From NCBI GenBank assembly GCA_026393975.1, contig JAPKZD010000014.1, positions 1 through 64,000 of the forward strand: DNA of 64,000 bases, given 5' to 3'. A program made the position numbers and the translations under genes. This stretch comes from Candidatus Aminicenantota bacterium. GTDB lineage: Bacteria > Acidobacteriota > Aminicenantia > Aminicenantales > Saccharicenantaceae. Below the pieces are notes generated by a model. It was not told the origin of the DNA, ran no database searches, and saw only the letters and a list, made by a program, of their open reading frames with translations. Shown piece by piece: positions 23,453 to 32,823 of the stretch. Every line of letters starts with the position of its first letter. The stretch's first letter is position 1.

Positions 23453-25137
23453 CGCGAAAATCAGCCGGCCTCGCTCTGATTCTTTTCATGGCCCTGGGAT
23501 TCGTCCATGGCTGCAAGCGTTCTCCGGAGGGAAACATGGTCGACCTCGCTTTATTGAACGGAAAAATCTGGACGGGCGACCCCGGCCGGCCCTGGGCCGA
23601 AGCCGTGGCCGTCCGCGGCGATAAGATCTTTGCGGTCGGGACGACGGCGGAAGTCCGGAAGCTCGCCTCGGGCGCGGCGAACGTCGTCGACCTCGGCGGG
23701 GCCCTCGTCCTGCCCGGCTTCATCGACAGCCATACCCATTTCCTGGCCGGCGGCTTTGCCCTGAAGAGCATCCAACTCCGGGCGGCCCGGAGCCGCGAGG
23801 AGTTCGTCGCCCTTATAGCGGCCAAAGCGCGCGAGCTCGGCAAGGGCCGCTGGGTCGTCAACGGCGACTGGGACCACCAGGAGTTCAGCCCGCCGGAGCT
23901 GCCGCGCAAGGACTGGATCGACGCCGTGACCCCCGACAACCCGGTCTGCGTCAACCGGCTCGACGGGCACATGATCCTGGCCAACAGTGCGGCTCTGAAG
24001 CTGGCCGGCGTCACCAAGGACACGCCCGTCCCGCCCGGCGGAGAGATCGTCAAGGACCCGGCGACCGGAGAGCCCACCGGAATCCTCAAAGACATGGCCA
24101 TGGACCTCGTCTACGCGAAGATCCCCGAGCCGTCCTTCGCCGAGAAGCTCGAGGCGGCCGAAGCCTCCCTGCGCCACGCCGCCGAGAACGGCGTCACTTC
24201 GGTCCACGAGATGGCCGACGCGGCGAGCTTCGAGGTCTTCGAGGAACTGGCCAGGCGGAGCCGGCTGACGGCCCGCGTTCATGTCTATATCCCCATCACC
24301 GAAGTCGACACTCTCGCCCGGCTCAAGCTCAAATCGCCATTCGGAAGCCCGTATCTCAAGCTGGCCGGCCTGAAGGGGTTCGTCGACGGTTCCCTCGGTT
24401 CGGCAACGGCCTATTTCTTCGAGCCCTACACCGACGACCCGGGGACCTCCGGCCTTCTCCACGGGCAGATGTTTCCCGAGGGCATCATGGAAAAGAGGAT
24501 CATGGAGGCGGATCGGGCCGGCCTCCAGCTCGCGATCCACGCCATCGGCGACAAGGCCAACAGTCTGCTCCTCGACATGTATGAAAAGGCCGTCGCCGCG
24601 AACGGCCCCCGGGACAGACGCTGGCGGGTCGAGCATGCCCAGCATTTGAGGCCGGCCGACATCGTACGCTTCGGGCGGCTGGGCCTCGTCGCCTCCGTCC
24701 AGCCTTACCACTTGATCGATGACGGCCGCTGGGCCGAAGGGAAGATCGGCCCGGAGCGGGCCCGGACGACATACGCCTTCCGTTCCCTGCGCGAGGCCGG
24801 GGCGACCCTCGTCTTCGGCTCCGATTGGACCGTCGCGCCCCTGAGCCCGGTTCTGGGGATTTACGCCGCCGTGACCCGCCGGACGCTCGACGGGAAAAAG
24901 CCCGGCGGCTGGATCCCCGAGGAAAAGATCTCCGTCGAGGAGGCCGTCCGGGCCTACACGGTCAACGGCGCTTACACGGAGTTCGCCGAAGCGGCCAAGG
25001 GCACGATCCAAGCGGGGAAGCTTGCCGACATGGTCGTCCTCGACCGCGATATTTTCACCATACCGCCCGAAGAGATCGCCGGCGTCAAAGTCGCCATGAC
25101 CGTCTTCGACGGGAAGATCGTTCACAGGAAGGATTGA
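23449..25137 (+). CDS. YtcJ-like amidohydrolase, probable lipoprotein
   Basis: A 562-residue metal-dependent hydrolase of the amidohydrolase superfamily. The first 24 residues look like a lipoprotein signal (ALILFMALGFVHGC). The composite beta domain holds DLALLNGKIWTGDP and LVLPGFIDSHTHFLAGG with the HxH metal site. A central KGFVDGSLGSATAYFFEPY and AIHAIGDKANSLL supply further residues; HAQHL and VFGSDW (Asp) complete the barrel, and the C-terminus has GTIQAGKLADMVVLDRDIF. This matches YtcJ/AepA-type proteins, whose substrates are largely unknown. Overlaps the MBL gene and is followed 11 bases later by rnhC. Confidence 0.88.
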   Translation: MTRKSAGLALILFMALGFVHGCKRSPEGNMVDLALLNGKIWTGDPGRPWAEAVAVRGDKIFAVGTTAEVRKLASGAANVVDLGGALVLPGFIDSHTHFLAGGFALKSIQLRAARSREEFVALIAAKARELGKGRWVVNGDWDHQEFSPPELPRKDWIDAVTPDNPVCVNRLDGHMILANSAALKLAGVTKDTPVPPGGEIVKDPATGEPTGILKDMAMDLVYAKIPEPSFAEKLEAAEASLRHAAENGVTSVHEMADAASFEVFEELARRSRLTARVHVYIPITEVDTLARLKLKSPFGSPYLKLAGLKGFVDGSLGSATAYFFEPYTDDPGTSGLLHGQMFPEGIMEKRIMEADRAGLQLAIHAIGDKANSLLLDMYEKAVAANGPRDRRWRVEHAQHLRPADIVRFGRLGLVASVQPYHLIDDGRWAEGKIGPERARTTYAFRSLREAGATLVFGSDWTVAPLSPVLGIYAAVTRRTLDGKKPGGWIPEEKISVEEAVRAYTVNGAYTEFAEAAKGTIQAGKLADMVVLDRDIFTIPPEEIAGVKVAMTVFDGKIVHRKD

Positions 25138-25148
25138 CGAAGAACCTC

Positions 25149-25832
25149 ATGGCGGAACCGAAACTTTTCGCCCCCGAGCCCGGGCACATCGGGACGGACG
25201 AGTCGGGCAAGGGGGATTTCTTCGGCCCCCTCGTCATCGCCGCCTTCTTCATGCCCGCGGGCCAGGAGGGGGTTCTGCGCGAGCTCGGGGTCAAGGATTC
25301 GAAAAGGACTTCGGACGCCCGCTGCCGCGAGATCGCCGAAACCCTCAAAAAGGGCTATCCCTATCATTCCGTGATCGCCATCGGTCCGGAGAAATACAAC
25401 GAGCTCTACGGCAAGCTCCGTAACCTCAACCGCCTGCTCGCCTGGGGGCACGCCCGGGCGATCGAGAACATCCTCGAGCGGATTTCGGCCGGCAAGGCGG
25501 TCACGGACAAGTTCGGCGACGAGAAGTTCGTCCGCAACGCCCTGCTCAAGAAGGGCCGTGAGATCGAACTCGTCCAGATGCCCCGGGCCGAGGAGGACGC
25601 CGCGGTCGCGGCCGCATCCATCCTGGCCAGGGCTGAGTTCCTGACGCGTCTCCACTTTCTTTCGAAAGATGTCGGGGTCGAACTGCCCAAGGGCGCTTCG
25701 GACCTGGTCGAAGCGGCCGCGGTCAAGCTCGTCCGCCGGAAAGGGGCGGAGGTGCTCGACAAGGTGGCCAAGACCCATTTCAAGACGACCGTCCGCGTCC
25801 TGGCCCAGGCCGGAGTCGCCAAGCTCGTCTGA
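25149..25832 (+). CDS. rnhC: Ribonuclease HIII (catalytic domain only)
   Basis: A 227-residue RNase HIII that removes RNA from RNA-DNA hybrids. The signature IGTDESGKGDFFGPLVIAAF holds the first catalytic Asp-Glu pair (residues 17-18), a central Asp lies in LGVKDSKRTSD and RAEEDAAVAAASILARAEF is the conserved last helix. The canonical enzyme has about 80 extra N-terminal residues forming a TBP-like substrate-binding domain; here the ATG at 25149 opens directly on the catalytic domain. It is therefore a short form. Starts 11 bases after the amidohydrolase gene and ends one base before the permease gene. Confidence 0.88.
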   Translation: MAEPKLFAPEPGHIGTDESGKGDFFGPLVIAAFFMPAGQEGVLRELGVKDSKRTSDARCREIAETLKKGYPYHSVIAIGPEKYNELYGKLRNLNRLLAWGHARAIENILERISAGKAVTDKFGDEKFVRNALLKKGREIELVQMPRAEEDAAVAAASILARAEFLTRLHFLSKDVGVELPKGASDLVEAAAVKLVRRKGAEVLDKVAKTHFKTTVRVLAQAGVAKLV

Positions 25833-25833
25833 C

Positions 25834-27051
25834 ATGATCGTCCTGGCCAAGATCGGGCTCGTCGTCGCCCTGCTCCTCGTCCTCATCCGGCTGAAGTGGG
25901 ATCTGGGCCTGGTCCTTTTCCTCAATACCTGCCTCGCGGCCGTCCTCTTCGGCATGAAACCGGCGGCCTTCGGCCGGGCGGTCCTCGCCGGCGCGACGGC
26001 CTGGGAGACGCTCGAGCTCGCCGGGATCATCGTCCTCGTCCTTTACCTGGGCGAGTTCCTCCAGACGAGCGGTGCCTTCCGGACCATGGTCAACGCCCTG
26101 AAAAACATCGTCCGCGACGACCGCCTGATCCTGGCCATCCCCTCGGTGTTCATCGGCCTTCTGCCGATGATGGCCGGGGCCATGATGGGCGCTCCCATCG
26201 TCGAAGAGGCGGGCCGCCGCTGGAACCTCGAGCCGGCCTGGAAGACGTTCTTCAACTACTGGTTCCGCCACATCTGGGAATACTGGTGGCCCCTCTACCT
26301 CAACATCATCCTGGCGGCGGCCATCTTCCGCGTTCCCGTCTGGAAAATCAGCCTTTACCAGGCGCCCTTCACCCTGGTCGCCTTCGGGGCGGGGCTCGTC
26401 GCTCTCTACAGAAAGCTGCCGCGCCTGCCGCGGGAAAAAGAGAACCGCGGCTCGTGGAAAGACGCGTGGCTCGTCGTCTTCAGCATCTGGCCGATCGTCC
26501 TGACCATCGTCCTCATCTTCGCGGCCCGGATGAACATGCTCCTGGCCCTGACCGTCGCCTCCGTCCTAACCCAGGTCACGGCCCGGATGGACCTGGCCAA
26601 ACGGTGGGGCATCGTCGTCCGCGGCTTCTCGCCGAAGATCGTCTGGCTCATCGTCGCCCTGATGGTCTTCAAGAAGGTCCTCGAGGTCTCCGGCGCTCTC
26701 GACGCAGTCGTCCGGGTCGTCCCGCCCCACGGCCTGTCCGCCTACATCCTCCTCTTCGCCGCGCCTTTCGTCGTCGGCCTGCTGACGGGCGTCAACCAGG
26801 CGTTCGTGGCCATCTCGTTTCCACTCCTCCTCTCGGTCATCGGGACGGGGAAACCCGACATGGTCCTCATGACCTTCGCTTATGTCAGCGGGTTCGTCGG
26901 GATCCTTCTTTCGCCGGCCCATCTCTGCTTGGCCCTGACGGCCGACTATTTCAAGGCGGAGATGCGGGACGTCTACCGCATCCTCGCTTGGCCTGTGGCC
27001 GCGGTCTTCGGCGCGGCCCTCCTCGAAGTTTTGGTGTTCCGCGTCTTCTAG
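25834..27051 (+). CDS. DUF401 family membrane protein
   Basis: A 405-residue polytopic inner-membrane protein with about ten hydrophobic helices. The DUF401 pattern is recognised in FLNTCLAAVLFGMKPAAFG, VLVLYLGEFLQTSGAFRTMV, LPMMAGAMMGAPIVEEAG, FNYWFRHIWEYWWPLYLNII and LTGVNQAFVAISFPLLLS. The fold resembles ion-transporter-type carriers with two inverted halves, so it may be a transporter for organic anions, but no substrate is known. The ATG at 25834 directly follows the rnhC stop. Last gene of the operon. Confidence 0.83.
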   Translation: MIVLAKIGLVVALLLVLIRLKWDLGLVLFLNTCLAAVLFGMKPAAFGRAVLAGATAWETLELAGIIVLVLYLGEFLQTSGAFRTMVNALKNIVRDDRLILAIPSVFIGLLPMMAGAMMGAPIVEEAGRRWNLEPAWKTFFNYWFRHIWEYWWPLYLNIILAAAIFRVPVWKISLYQAPFTLVAFGAGLVALYRKLPRLPREKENRGSWKDAWLVVFSIWPIVLTIVLIFAARMNMLLALTVASVLTQVTARMDLAKRWGIVVRGFSPKIVWLIVALMVFKKVLEVSGALDAVVRVVPPHGLSAYILLFAAPFVVGLLTGVNQAFVAISFPLLLSVIGTGKPDMVLMTFAYVSGFVGILLSPAHLCLALTADYFKAEMRDVYRILAWPVAAVFGAALLEVLVFRVF

Positions 27052-27204
27052 AGTCGTCAGAAACATAATCGCTCGAGGTATTCCCGCCGTCGGCCGCTGG
27101 AGGGCCTCGGGGGTCGTCGTCGTCCGCTGCGGTGATTCTTAACGCCGTCCCGGGTCGGATCCGATGGGAGGAGTCCGCGTATCCGTCCCGGGCCAGCTGA
27201 ATCC

Positions 27205-27227
27205 CCGCTTCATGCTTCCTCCGACGA
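27205..27227. repeat. 23-base repeat, copy 1
   Basis: The block reads CCGCTTCATGC followed by TTCCTCCGACGA. The same 23 bases occur with a single C/T change at 53343-53365, and similar text continues for about 15 bases. Both copies lie in gene-free sequence. Confidence 0.55.
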
Positions 27228-27285
27228 CACCCCTCAGCCCCTGTCTCCGCGTCCGACTCTGGGAATCGACGGGGCGTTAATCGAC

Positions 27286-27313
27286 TTTACGTTCCAGCGA
27301 TCCCTGATATAAT
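27286..27313 (+). promoter_or_regulatory. Promoter of alanyl-tRNA editing gene
   Basis: TTTACG (27286-27291), a 16-base spacer and TATAAT (27308-27313). The ATG is at 27352, leaving a leader of roughly 30 bases with GGGAGA as a Shine-Dalgarno candidate. Confidence 0.5.
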
Positions 27314-27351
27314 TACGATGATCAGTGAGTCTCGACAGCGGGAGAAGCGCG

Positions 27352-28557
27352 ATGCCAGAAACGCGGCGGCTGTATTACGAAGATGCCTATCTCATGGAAT
27401 TTGACGCGGAGGTCGTGGCCCGGACCGAGTACGAAGGGCTCCCCGCGTACATCCTCGACAAAACCTGTTTCTATCCGGAGTCCGGCGGCCAGCCGTGGGA
27501 CAGAGGCACGCTCGGCGGCGTCGAGGTCCTCAAGGTCCTCGACCTCGACGGAGCCATCCTCCACGTGCTGAAGAGCGAGATCGCGGGCGGAACGGTCCAC
27601 GGCCGCGTCGACGAGACGGCCCGCTTCGACCATATGCAACAGCATACCGGACAGCACATCCTCTCGCAGGCTTTCTACGAGACGCTCAAGGGCGAAACTC
27701 TTTCTTTCCATCTCGGCCCGGATGCCTCCACGCTCGAGATCGGCCTGCGGGCCATCTCGGACGCGGAGTGGGACAGGGTCGAGGACAGGGCCAACGCGAT
27801 CGTCTGGGAGGACCGCGAGGTCAAAACCTATTTCGTGCCCGAAGAGAAGATCGGGGAGGTGCCCTTGCGGAGGCCGCCCAAGAAACAGGGCCTTCTGCGG
27901 GTCGTCGAAGTCGACGGATTCGATTATTCCGCCTGCGGCGGGACGCATTGCCGCCGCACCGGCGAGATAGGGATGATCAAGCTCACCGGGGTCGAGAAAA
28001 TAAGGGGGAATCTGCGCTTCGAATTCCGCTGCGGGGGGAGGGCCCTTCGGGATTACCGGGGGAAAGACCGGACGGTCCGGAAGCTGGCCGGGGCGTTTTC
28101 CTGTTCGGTCGGAGACGTGGCCGCTCAAGTGGAAAAGCTCGCGGCCGATAACAAGGCCATGAAGAAGCGGTCCCGACGGCTCGAGGAGCGGTTGGCTGCT
28201 TTCGAGGCCGGGGAGGTCATCAAGGCGGCCTCCGGACCCCTCATCGCCGGCGTCCTCGAGGACAAAACCCCCGACGAGGCGCGCTTCCTGGCCTTGAACA
28301 TCGTCAAGAGCGGCGAATTCGCCGTGGTCTATGGCGTCCGGGGCGAGAGCCAGGGGCACCTCATCGTCGCCCGGTCCGATTCCCTGCCGGCGGACTTACG
28401 GAAGCTCGTCCCCGCCGTCGGGGCCGTCGTCCCGTGCAAGGGAGGGGGAGGGCCGTCCCTGGTCGAGCTGGTCACGCCCGAGAAAGAGCGGCTTCAGGAG
28501 GCCGTTGACGCGGCCGTGGCCTGGCTCCGGACGAACGAGGAAAAGCTGAAAACCTAA
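27352..28557 (+). CDS. Alanyl-tRNA editing protein (AlaX-L type)
   Basis: A 401-residue stand-alone editing enzyme that hydrolyses wrongly charged Ser- or Gly-tRNA(Ala). It has an N-terminal OB-like part (CFYPESGGQPWDRG), a catalytic domain with zinc ligands HTGQH (His98, His102) and SACGGTHC (Cys195, His199), and a C-terminal extension (from about residue 270) with the DHHA1-like helix and KGGGGPSLVELVTP. The synthetase aminoacylation domain is absent. ATG 27352 is chosen because the upstream in-frame start (27325) adds nine non-conserved residues. Long form (AlaX-L) is inferred from length. Confidence 0.9.
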   Translation: MPETRRLYYEDAYLMEFDAEVVARTEYEGLPAYILDKTCFYPESGGQPWDRGTLGGVEVLKVLDLDGAILHVLKSEIAGGTVHGRVDETARFDHMQQHTGQHILSQAFYETLKGETLSFHLGPDASTLEIGLRAISDAEWDRVEDRANAIVWEDREVKTYFVPEEKIGEVPLRRPPKKQGLLRVVEVDGFDYSACGGTHCRRTGEIGMIKLTGVEKIRGNLRFEFRCGGRALRDYRGKDRTVRKLAGAFSCSVGDVAAQVEKLAADNKAMKKRSRRLEERLAAFEAGEVIKAASGPLIAGVLEDKTPDEARFLALNIVKSGEFAVVYGVRGESQGHLIVARSDSLPADLRKLVPAVGAVVPCKGGGGPSLVELVTPEKERLQEAVDAAVAWLRTNEEKLKT

Positions 28558-28597
28558 ATCGTCAGATGAGTGGTTATTGACCCGTTCGCCTACGCTA

Positions 28598-28684
28598 AGC
28601 CCCGCCTTTCAAGGCGGGGATGAGAAGCGAGGCTCAGGGTTAACCCCGAACAAGCACCGGCATTCATGCCGGGGAGTCCCGGGA
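28598..28684. repeat. Three-hairpin element, copy A
   Basis: Stem 1 pairs CCCCGCCTT (28600-28608) with AAGGCGGGG (28611-28619). GCTCAGGGTTAACCCCGAAC (28632-28651) contains a GGGTTAACCC palindrome. Stem 3 pairs CCGGCAT (28657-28663) with ATGCCGG (28666-28672), followed by GGAG. The order, the GCTCAG..TTAACCC block and the final CCGGGGAG recur at 58135-58216. The ends are arbitrary. It recalls IS200/IS605-type element ends, but no tnpA or tnpB is present. Confidence 0.55.
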
Positions 28685-28733
28685 TTGACAGCGCCGTGCA
28701 GCCGGCCCCAGCATAGTTAGGAGGGTAGATTCT

Positions 28734-28763
28734 TTGTCCGGAGCAGGAATTTCATGGTATAAT
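28734..28763 (+). promoter_or_regulatory. Promoter at start of small antitoxin-like gene
   Basis: TTGTCC (28734-28739), an 18-base spacer and TATAAT (28758-28763) lie only six bases before the ATG at 28770. A leaderless message is expected. Confidence 0.5.
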
Positions 28764-28769
28764 ATTTTC

Positions 28770-28973
28770 ATGGAGCGTGGGAAAAAGCACGAAGGAATTC
28801 TTCTCCTGAAGACCTCGAACGAGGCGCGGGAGATCGAATTCGAGCTGAGTTATTTGATCTCCCTGACTCCGCCCCAGAGATTCCGCCTGATGGAGCGCAA
28901 GAGCCGCGAAATGCGTTCCTCTCTCTATCGCCATGGCCACGGAACGTCTGCTTCGATCACTAAACGAAAATAA
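28770..28973 (+). CDS. Small helical protein, partner of nucleotidyltransferase
   Basis: A 67-residue, charged, mostly helical protein (ELSYLISLTPPQRFRLMERK in its middle). Similar small ORFs carrying 'LSLTPxQRFxxM' are often found next to nucleotidyltransferase genes, where the pair is annotated as possible toxin-antitoxin. Here it overlaps the nucleotidyltransferase gene by 41 bases in another frame. ATG 28770 is chosen because the upstream TTG would put the promoter inside the gene. No DNA-binding motif is evident. The pairing claim is from memory of such loci. Confidence 0.6.
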   Translation: MERGKKHEGILLLKTSNEAREIEFELSYLISLTPPQRFRLMERKSREMRSSLYRHGHGTSASITKRK

Positions 28974-29334
28974 AGCCGTTTTCGTCGTCATCGGCGCGAC
29001 GGCTTTCCCGGCTTACGGCTACGCTCGGGCGACTTTAGATATCGACCTTTTCGTCAAACCAACTCGACCCAATATCCGCAGAGTCATGAAGTCCCTCAAA
29101 GTCCTGATCCGTCAATATCTCCTGGAAACCGATATCCATCCTTTTGTCAAAGGCGTTGTCTTCGAGGATATCTGGAAAAATAAAATCACAAGCAAGATCG
29201 GGAAAACAAAGGTGTATTTCCCTTCGCTTGAGGACATGATCCGGATGAAAAAGGCCGCCGGCCGCGCCAAGGATCGGGAAGATTTAAAATTCCTGAAAAA
29301 GCTCCTAAAAATGAAAATCGAAGAAATTCGATAG
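28933..29334 (+). CDS. Nucleotidyltransferase-fold (AbiEii/DUF6036-like) protein
   Basis: A 133-residue protein with a minimal nucleotidyltransferase fold. VVIGATAFPAYGYARATLDIDLFV (residues 17-40 region) gives the G-A/G-S loop and the metal-binding Asp-x-Asp (DID). The C-terminus has SLEDMIRMKKAAGRAKDREDLKFLK, typical of DUF6036/AbiEii-like small enzymes. These can act as toxins by transferring nucleotides to tRNA or proteins. The gene overlaps the small upstream gene and starts near its end. Function not proven. Confidence 0.72.
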   Translation: MATERLLRSLNENKAVFVVIGATAFPAYGYARATLDIDLFVKPTRPNIRRVMKSLKVLIRQYLLETDIHPFVKGVVFEDIWKNKITSKIGKTKVYFPSLEDMIRMKKAAGRAKDREDLKFLKKLLKMKIEEIR

Positions 29335-29352
29335 ATCTTCTTGCGGATAGGC

Positions 29353-30219
29353 CTAAGCCGTTTTTCGTGATTGATGTGCCGAGATGAACATCATCACCGA
29401 CGTGTAAAGGACGACGCCCAGCACGACCCATTTCATCACGGTCAAGGGCAGGGACTTCACGACAAAGGCGGCCAGGAGCACGCCGAAGATCCCGGACAGC
29501 GTCAGGGCGACGGCGGCTTTCGGGTCGTAGGCTTTTTCCTTGACGAACCGGGCGCTCCCCGCGGCCATCAGCATGGCCGTGGCCGTCATCATGATCGGGA
29601 AGGCCGTCTTGGGATGCATGCCCAGAGCGTAGACGGTGGCCATGCAGGGAGCGTAGAAACCGACGCCGATCGTCTGGAGGGCGCCGAAGGCGAAGCTCAC
29701 GACCACGGCCACGACGAGCTTCCAGCCCTCGAGGCCGATCGCTTCCCCTCCTACCGGAAACCATTTGAGCAGGCCGGCGAGGATGATCAGGGCAACGGCC
29801 AGGAGCCCGAAGCCCATGCCGAGCTGGATCTTCCGGCGGGACATCCGGGATACCACTCCGGCGCCGAGGACCGCTCCGGCCGGGGCCGCGATGGACATGG
29901 AAGCGAGGGTCAGGGGCTTGACGGCGACAGCGGACATGAAAATGAAGGCCTGGGTGGCCGTGCAGATGGTGTTGCCGACGTTCATCGTGCCCGGAATGAC
30001 CCGGTCGTCCACCAGCTTGAAGAACTTGAAGATGGCCGTCTGCTGGGCGAAGCTCCCGATGCCCAGGGTATCGAGCATGTTGGTGATGAAGCCCGTCCCG
30101 AGGAGTCCGGGCCAGGGAGTTGAGGAGAATTCCCTCCTGCTCCTGTAGGCGTCGGTCAGGTAGTAGAAACCGAAGAGCGAAGTCAGGAGGCCGAGGACGG
30201 CTTTCAGTATGATGACCAT
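29353..30219 (-). CDS. TauE/SafE (TSUP) family anion exporter
   Basis: A 288-residue inner-membrane protein with about eight helices in two repeats. The TSUP marks are GLLGTGFITNMLDTLGIGSF in the first half and ALQTIGVGFYAPCMATVYAL in the second, each with a Gly-rich turn and a polar residue. Members export sulfite, sulfonates or related anions. No sulfur genes lie nearby, so the substrate is open. Starts 60 bases after the end of the MacB-like permease gene on the same strand, so it may be in the same transcript. Confidence 0.85.
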   Translation of the reverse strand: MVIILKAVLGLLTSLFGFYYLTDAYRSRREFSSTPWPGLLGTGFITNMLDTLGIGSFAQQTAIFKFFKLVDDRVIPGTMNVGNTICTATQAFIFMSAVAVKPLTLASMSIAAPAGAVLGAGVVSRMSRRKIQLGMGFGLLAVALIILAGLLKWFPVGGEAIGLEGWKLVVAVVVSFAFGALQTIGVGFYAPCMATVYALGMHPKTAFPIMMTATAMLMAAGSARFVKEKAYDPKAAVALTLSGIFGVLLAAFVVKSLPLTVMKWVVLGVVLYTSVMMFISAHQSRKTA

Positions 30220-30279
30220 GGCCGCCCATAGTAAACGAAGCCGGTCCCGGCGTCAAGGATTTCAGCGGCCGCCGGTCCG

Positions 30280-31520
<1,241 letters not shown>

Positions 31521-31524
<4 letters not shown>

Positions 31525-32756
31525 TGTTCCGACCTCAGGGCCTCGACCGGGTCGAGCTTGGCCGCCCGGTTGGCCGGGTAGATGCCGAAGAACAGCCCGA
31601 TCGACCAGGACATGACCATGGCCAGGACGATCGAGACGGGTTCGACGCTCGAGGGCATGGACGTGGCCGCGGAGATGATCCGGGCGACCAGAAAGCCGAG
31701 GACGATGCCGATGAACCCGCCGAGCGCGGAGATGACCGAGGACTCGATGAGGAACTGGTAGAGGATGTCCTTCCGCCGGGCCCCGACGGCCATGCGGATG
31801 CCGATCTCCTTGGTCCTTTCCGACACGGAAACGAACATGATGTTCATGATGACGATACCGCCGACGATGAGGGCGATCGAGGACACGGCGATCATGGCGA
31901 AGTAGATGCCCGACGTGGCCGTCTTGTAGAACTGGATGAAGGTCTCGGACGTGGCGAACGAGAAATCGTCGGCGTCGTTGTAGGACCTTTTCCGCCACGA
32001 CCGGAGGACCGTCCGGACCTCGTCCTGGGCCTTGACCATCTCCTCCTGGGAGTTGGTGTGGATGTTGATGCTGATCGAACGCCGCGAGCCGTAGACCTTC
32101 ATGAAGGTCGTGATGGGGACGCGGACGTAGTTATCCTGGCTGAAGCCGAGGATCTTGCCCTTTTTCTTGCCGACCCCGATGATTTGGAAATCCCGGCCGC
32201 CGACCTTCAGCCACCGGCCGATGGGGTCGAGCGACCCGAAGACCTTTTCGGCGACGTCGGAGCCGATGACGCAGACCGTACGGGAGTTCGTCTCGTCCTG
32301 GCTCTGGAGGTGTCGGCCGCTCTCGAGCTCGAGGACCGAGCCGATCTCGTGGTCGAGATGGGTCACGCCGCGGATCTCCGTCTCCTTGAGCGATTGACTG
32401 CCGTATTTCACGGTCTGGCTGGTCGACACGCTGGCCCCGATGAGCTCGCAGGAGGGGCAGTGGGCCCGGATGAGATCCCGCTCGACCAGGGTCAGGTCCT
32501 TGCGCTTCATCTGCTCCCGGAAGTCCTTGAGGGAGGTCCCGATCATCGAGAATTTCTGGACCGAGAAATCGTTGGCCCCGAAGAAGGACATTTTCGTGTA
32601 GACGTAGTTGTTCAAGCCCTGGATGACCGAGACCACGGCGATGATGGTCAGGACGCCGATGATGATGCCGAGGAGGGTCAGGAAGGTCCGCAGCTTGCTC
32701 GACCGCAGAGAGACTACGGCCATGGTGAAGGATTCTTTGATCTGCAGCTTAGCCAT
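31521..32756 (-). CDS. MacB-like ABC transporter permease (first of pair)
   Basis: A 411-residue permease of the same family as its downstream neighbour, with TM1 (LRTFLTLLGIIIGVLTIIAV), a periplasmic core containing two cysteines in RAHCPSCEL, and the C-terminal signature VGGIVIMNIMFVSVSERTKEIG. It has a four-base overlap with the second permease. The CPSC pair in the core could form a disulfide. It is divergent from rluB by 67 bases. Confidence 0.86.
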
Positions 32757-32808
32757 GACTTTCGGGCTCTATTGTACCCTATATATACGAATCGCCGAAG
32801 CTTTGGTT

Positions 32809-32814
32809 TATAAT
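32809..32814 (+). promoter_or_regulatory. rluB: -10 box close to rluB start
   Basis: TATAAT ends nine bases before the ATG at 32824. No good -35 hexamer is present and no Shine-Dalgarno sequence fits, in line with a leaderless transcript. Confidence 0.4.
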
Positions 32815-32823
32815 GGGCTGGCA

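Larger units (their letters stand above)
27052..27351. other. Intergenic region before AlaX gene
   Basis: About 300 bases without a gene. It holds a 23-base block at 27205-27227 that recurs with one mismatch at 53343-53365, and the alaX promoter at 27286-27313. No stable terminator is clear after the DUF401 gene. Confidence 0.6.
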
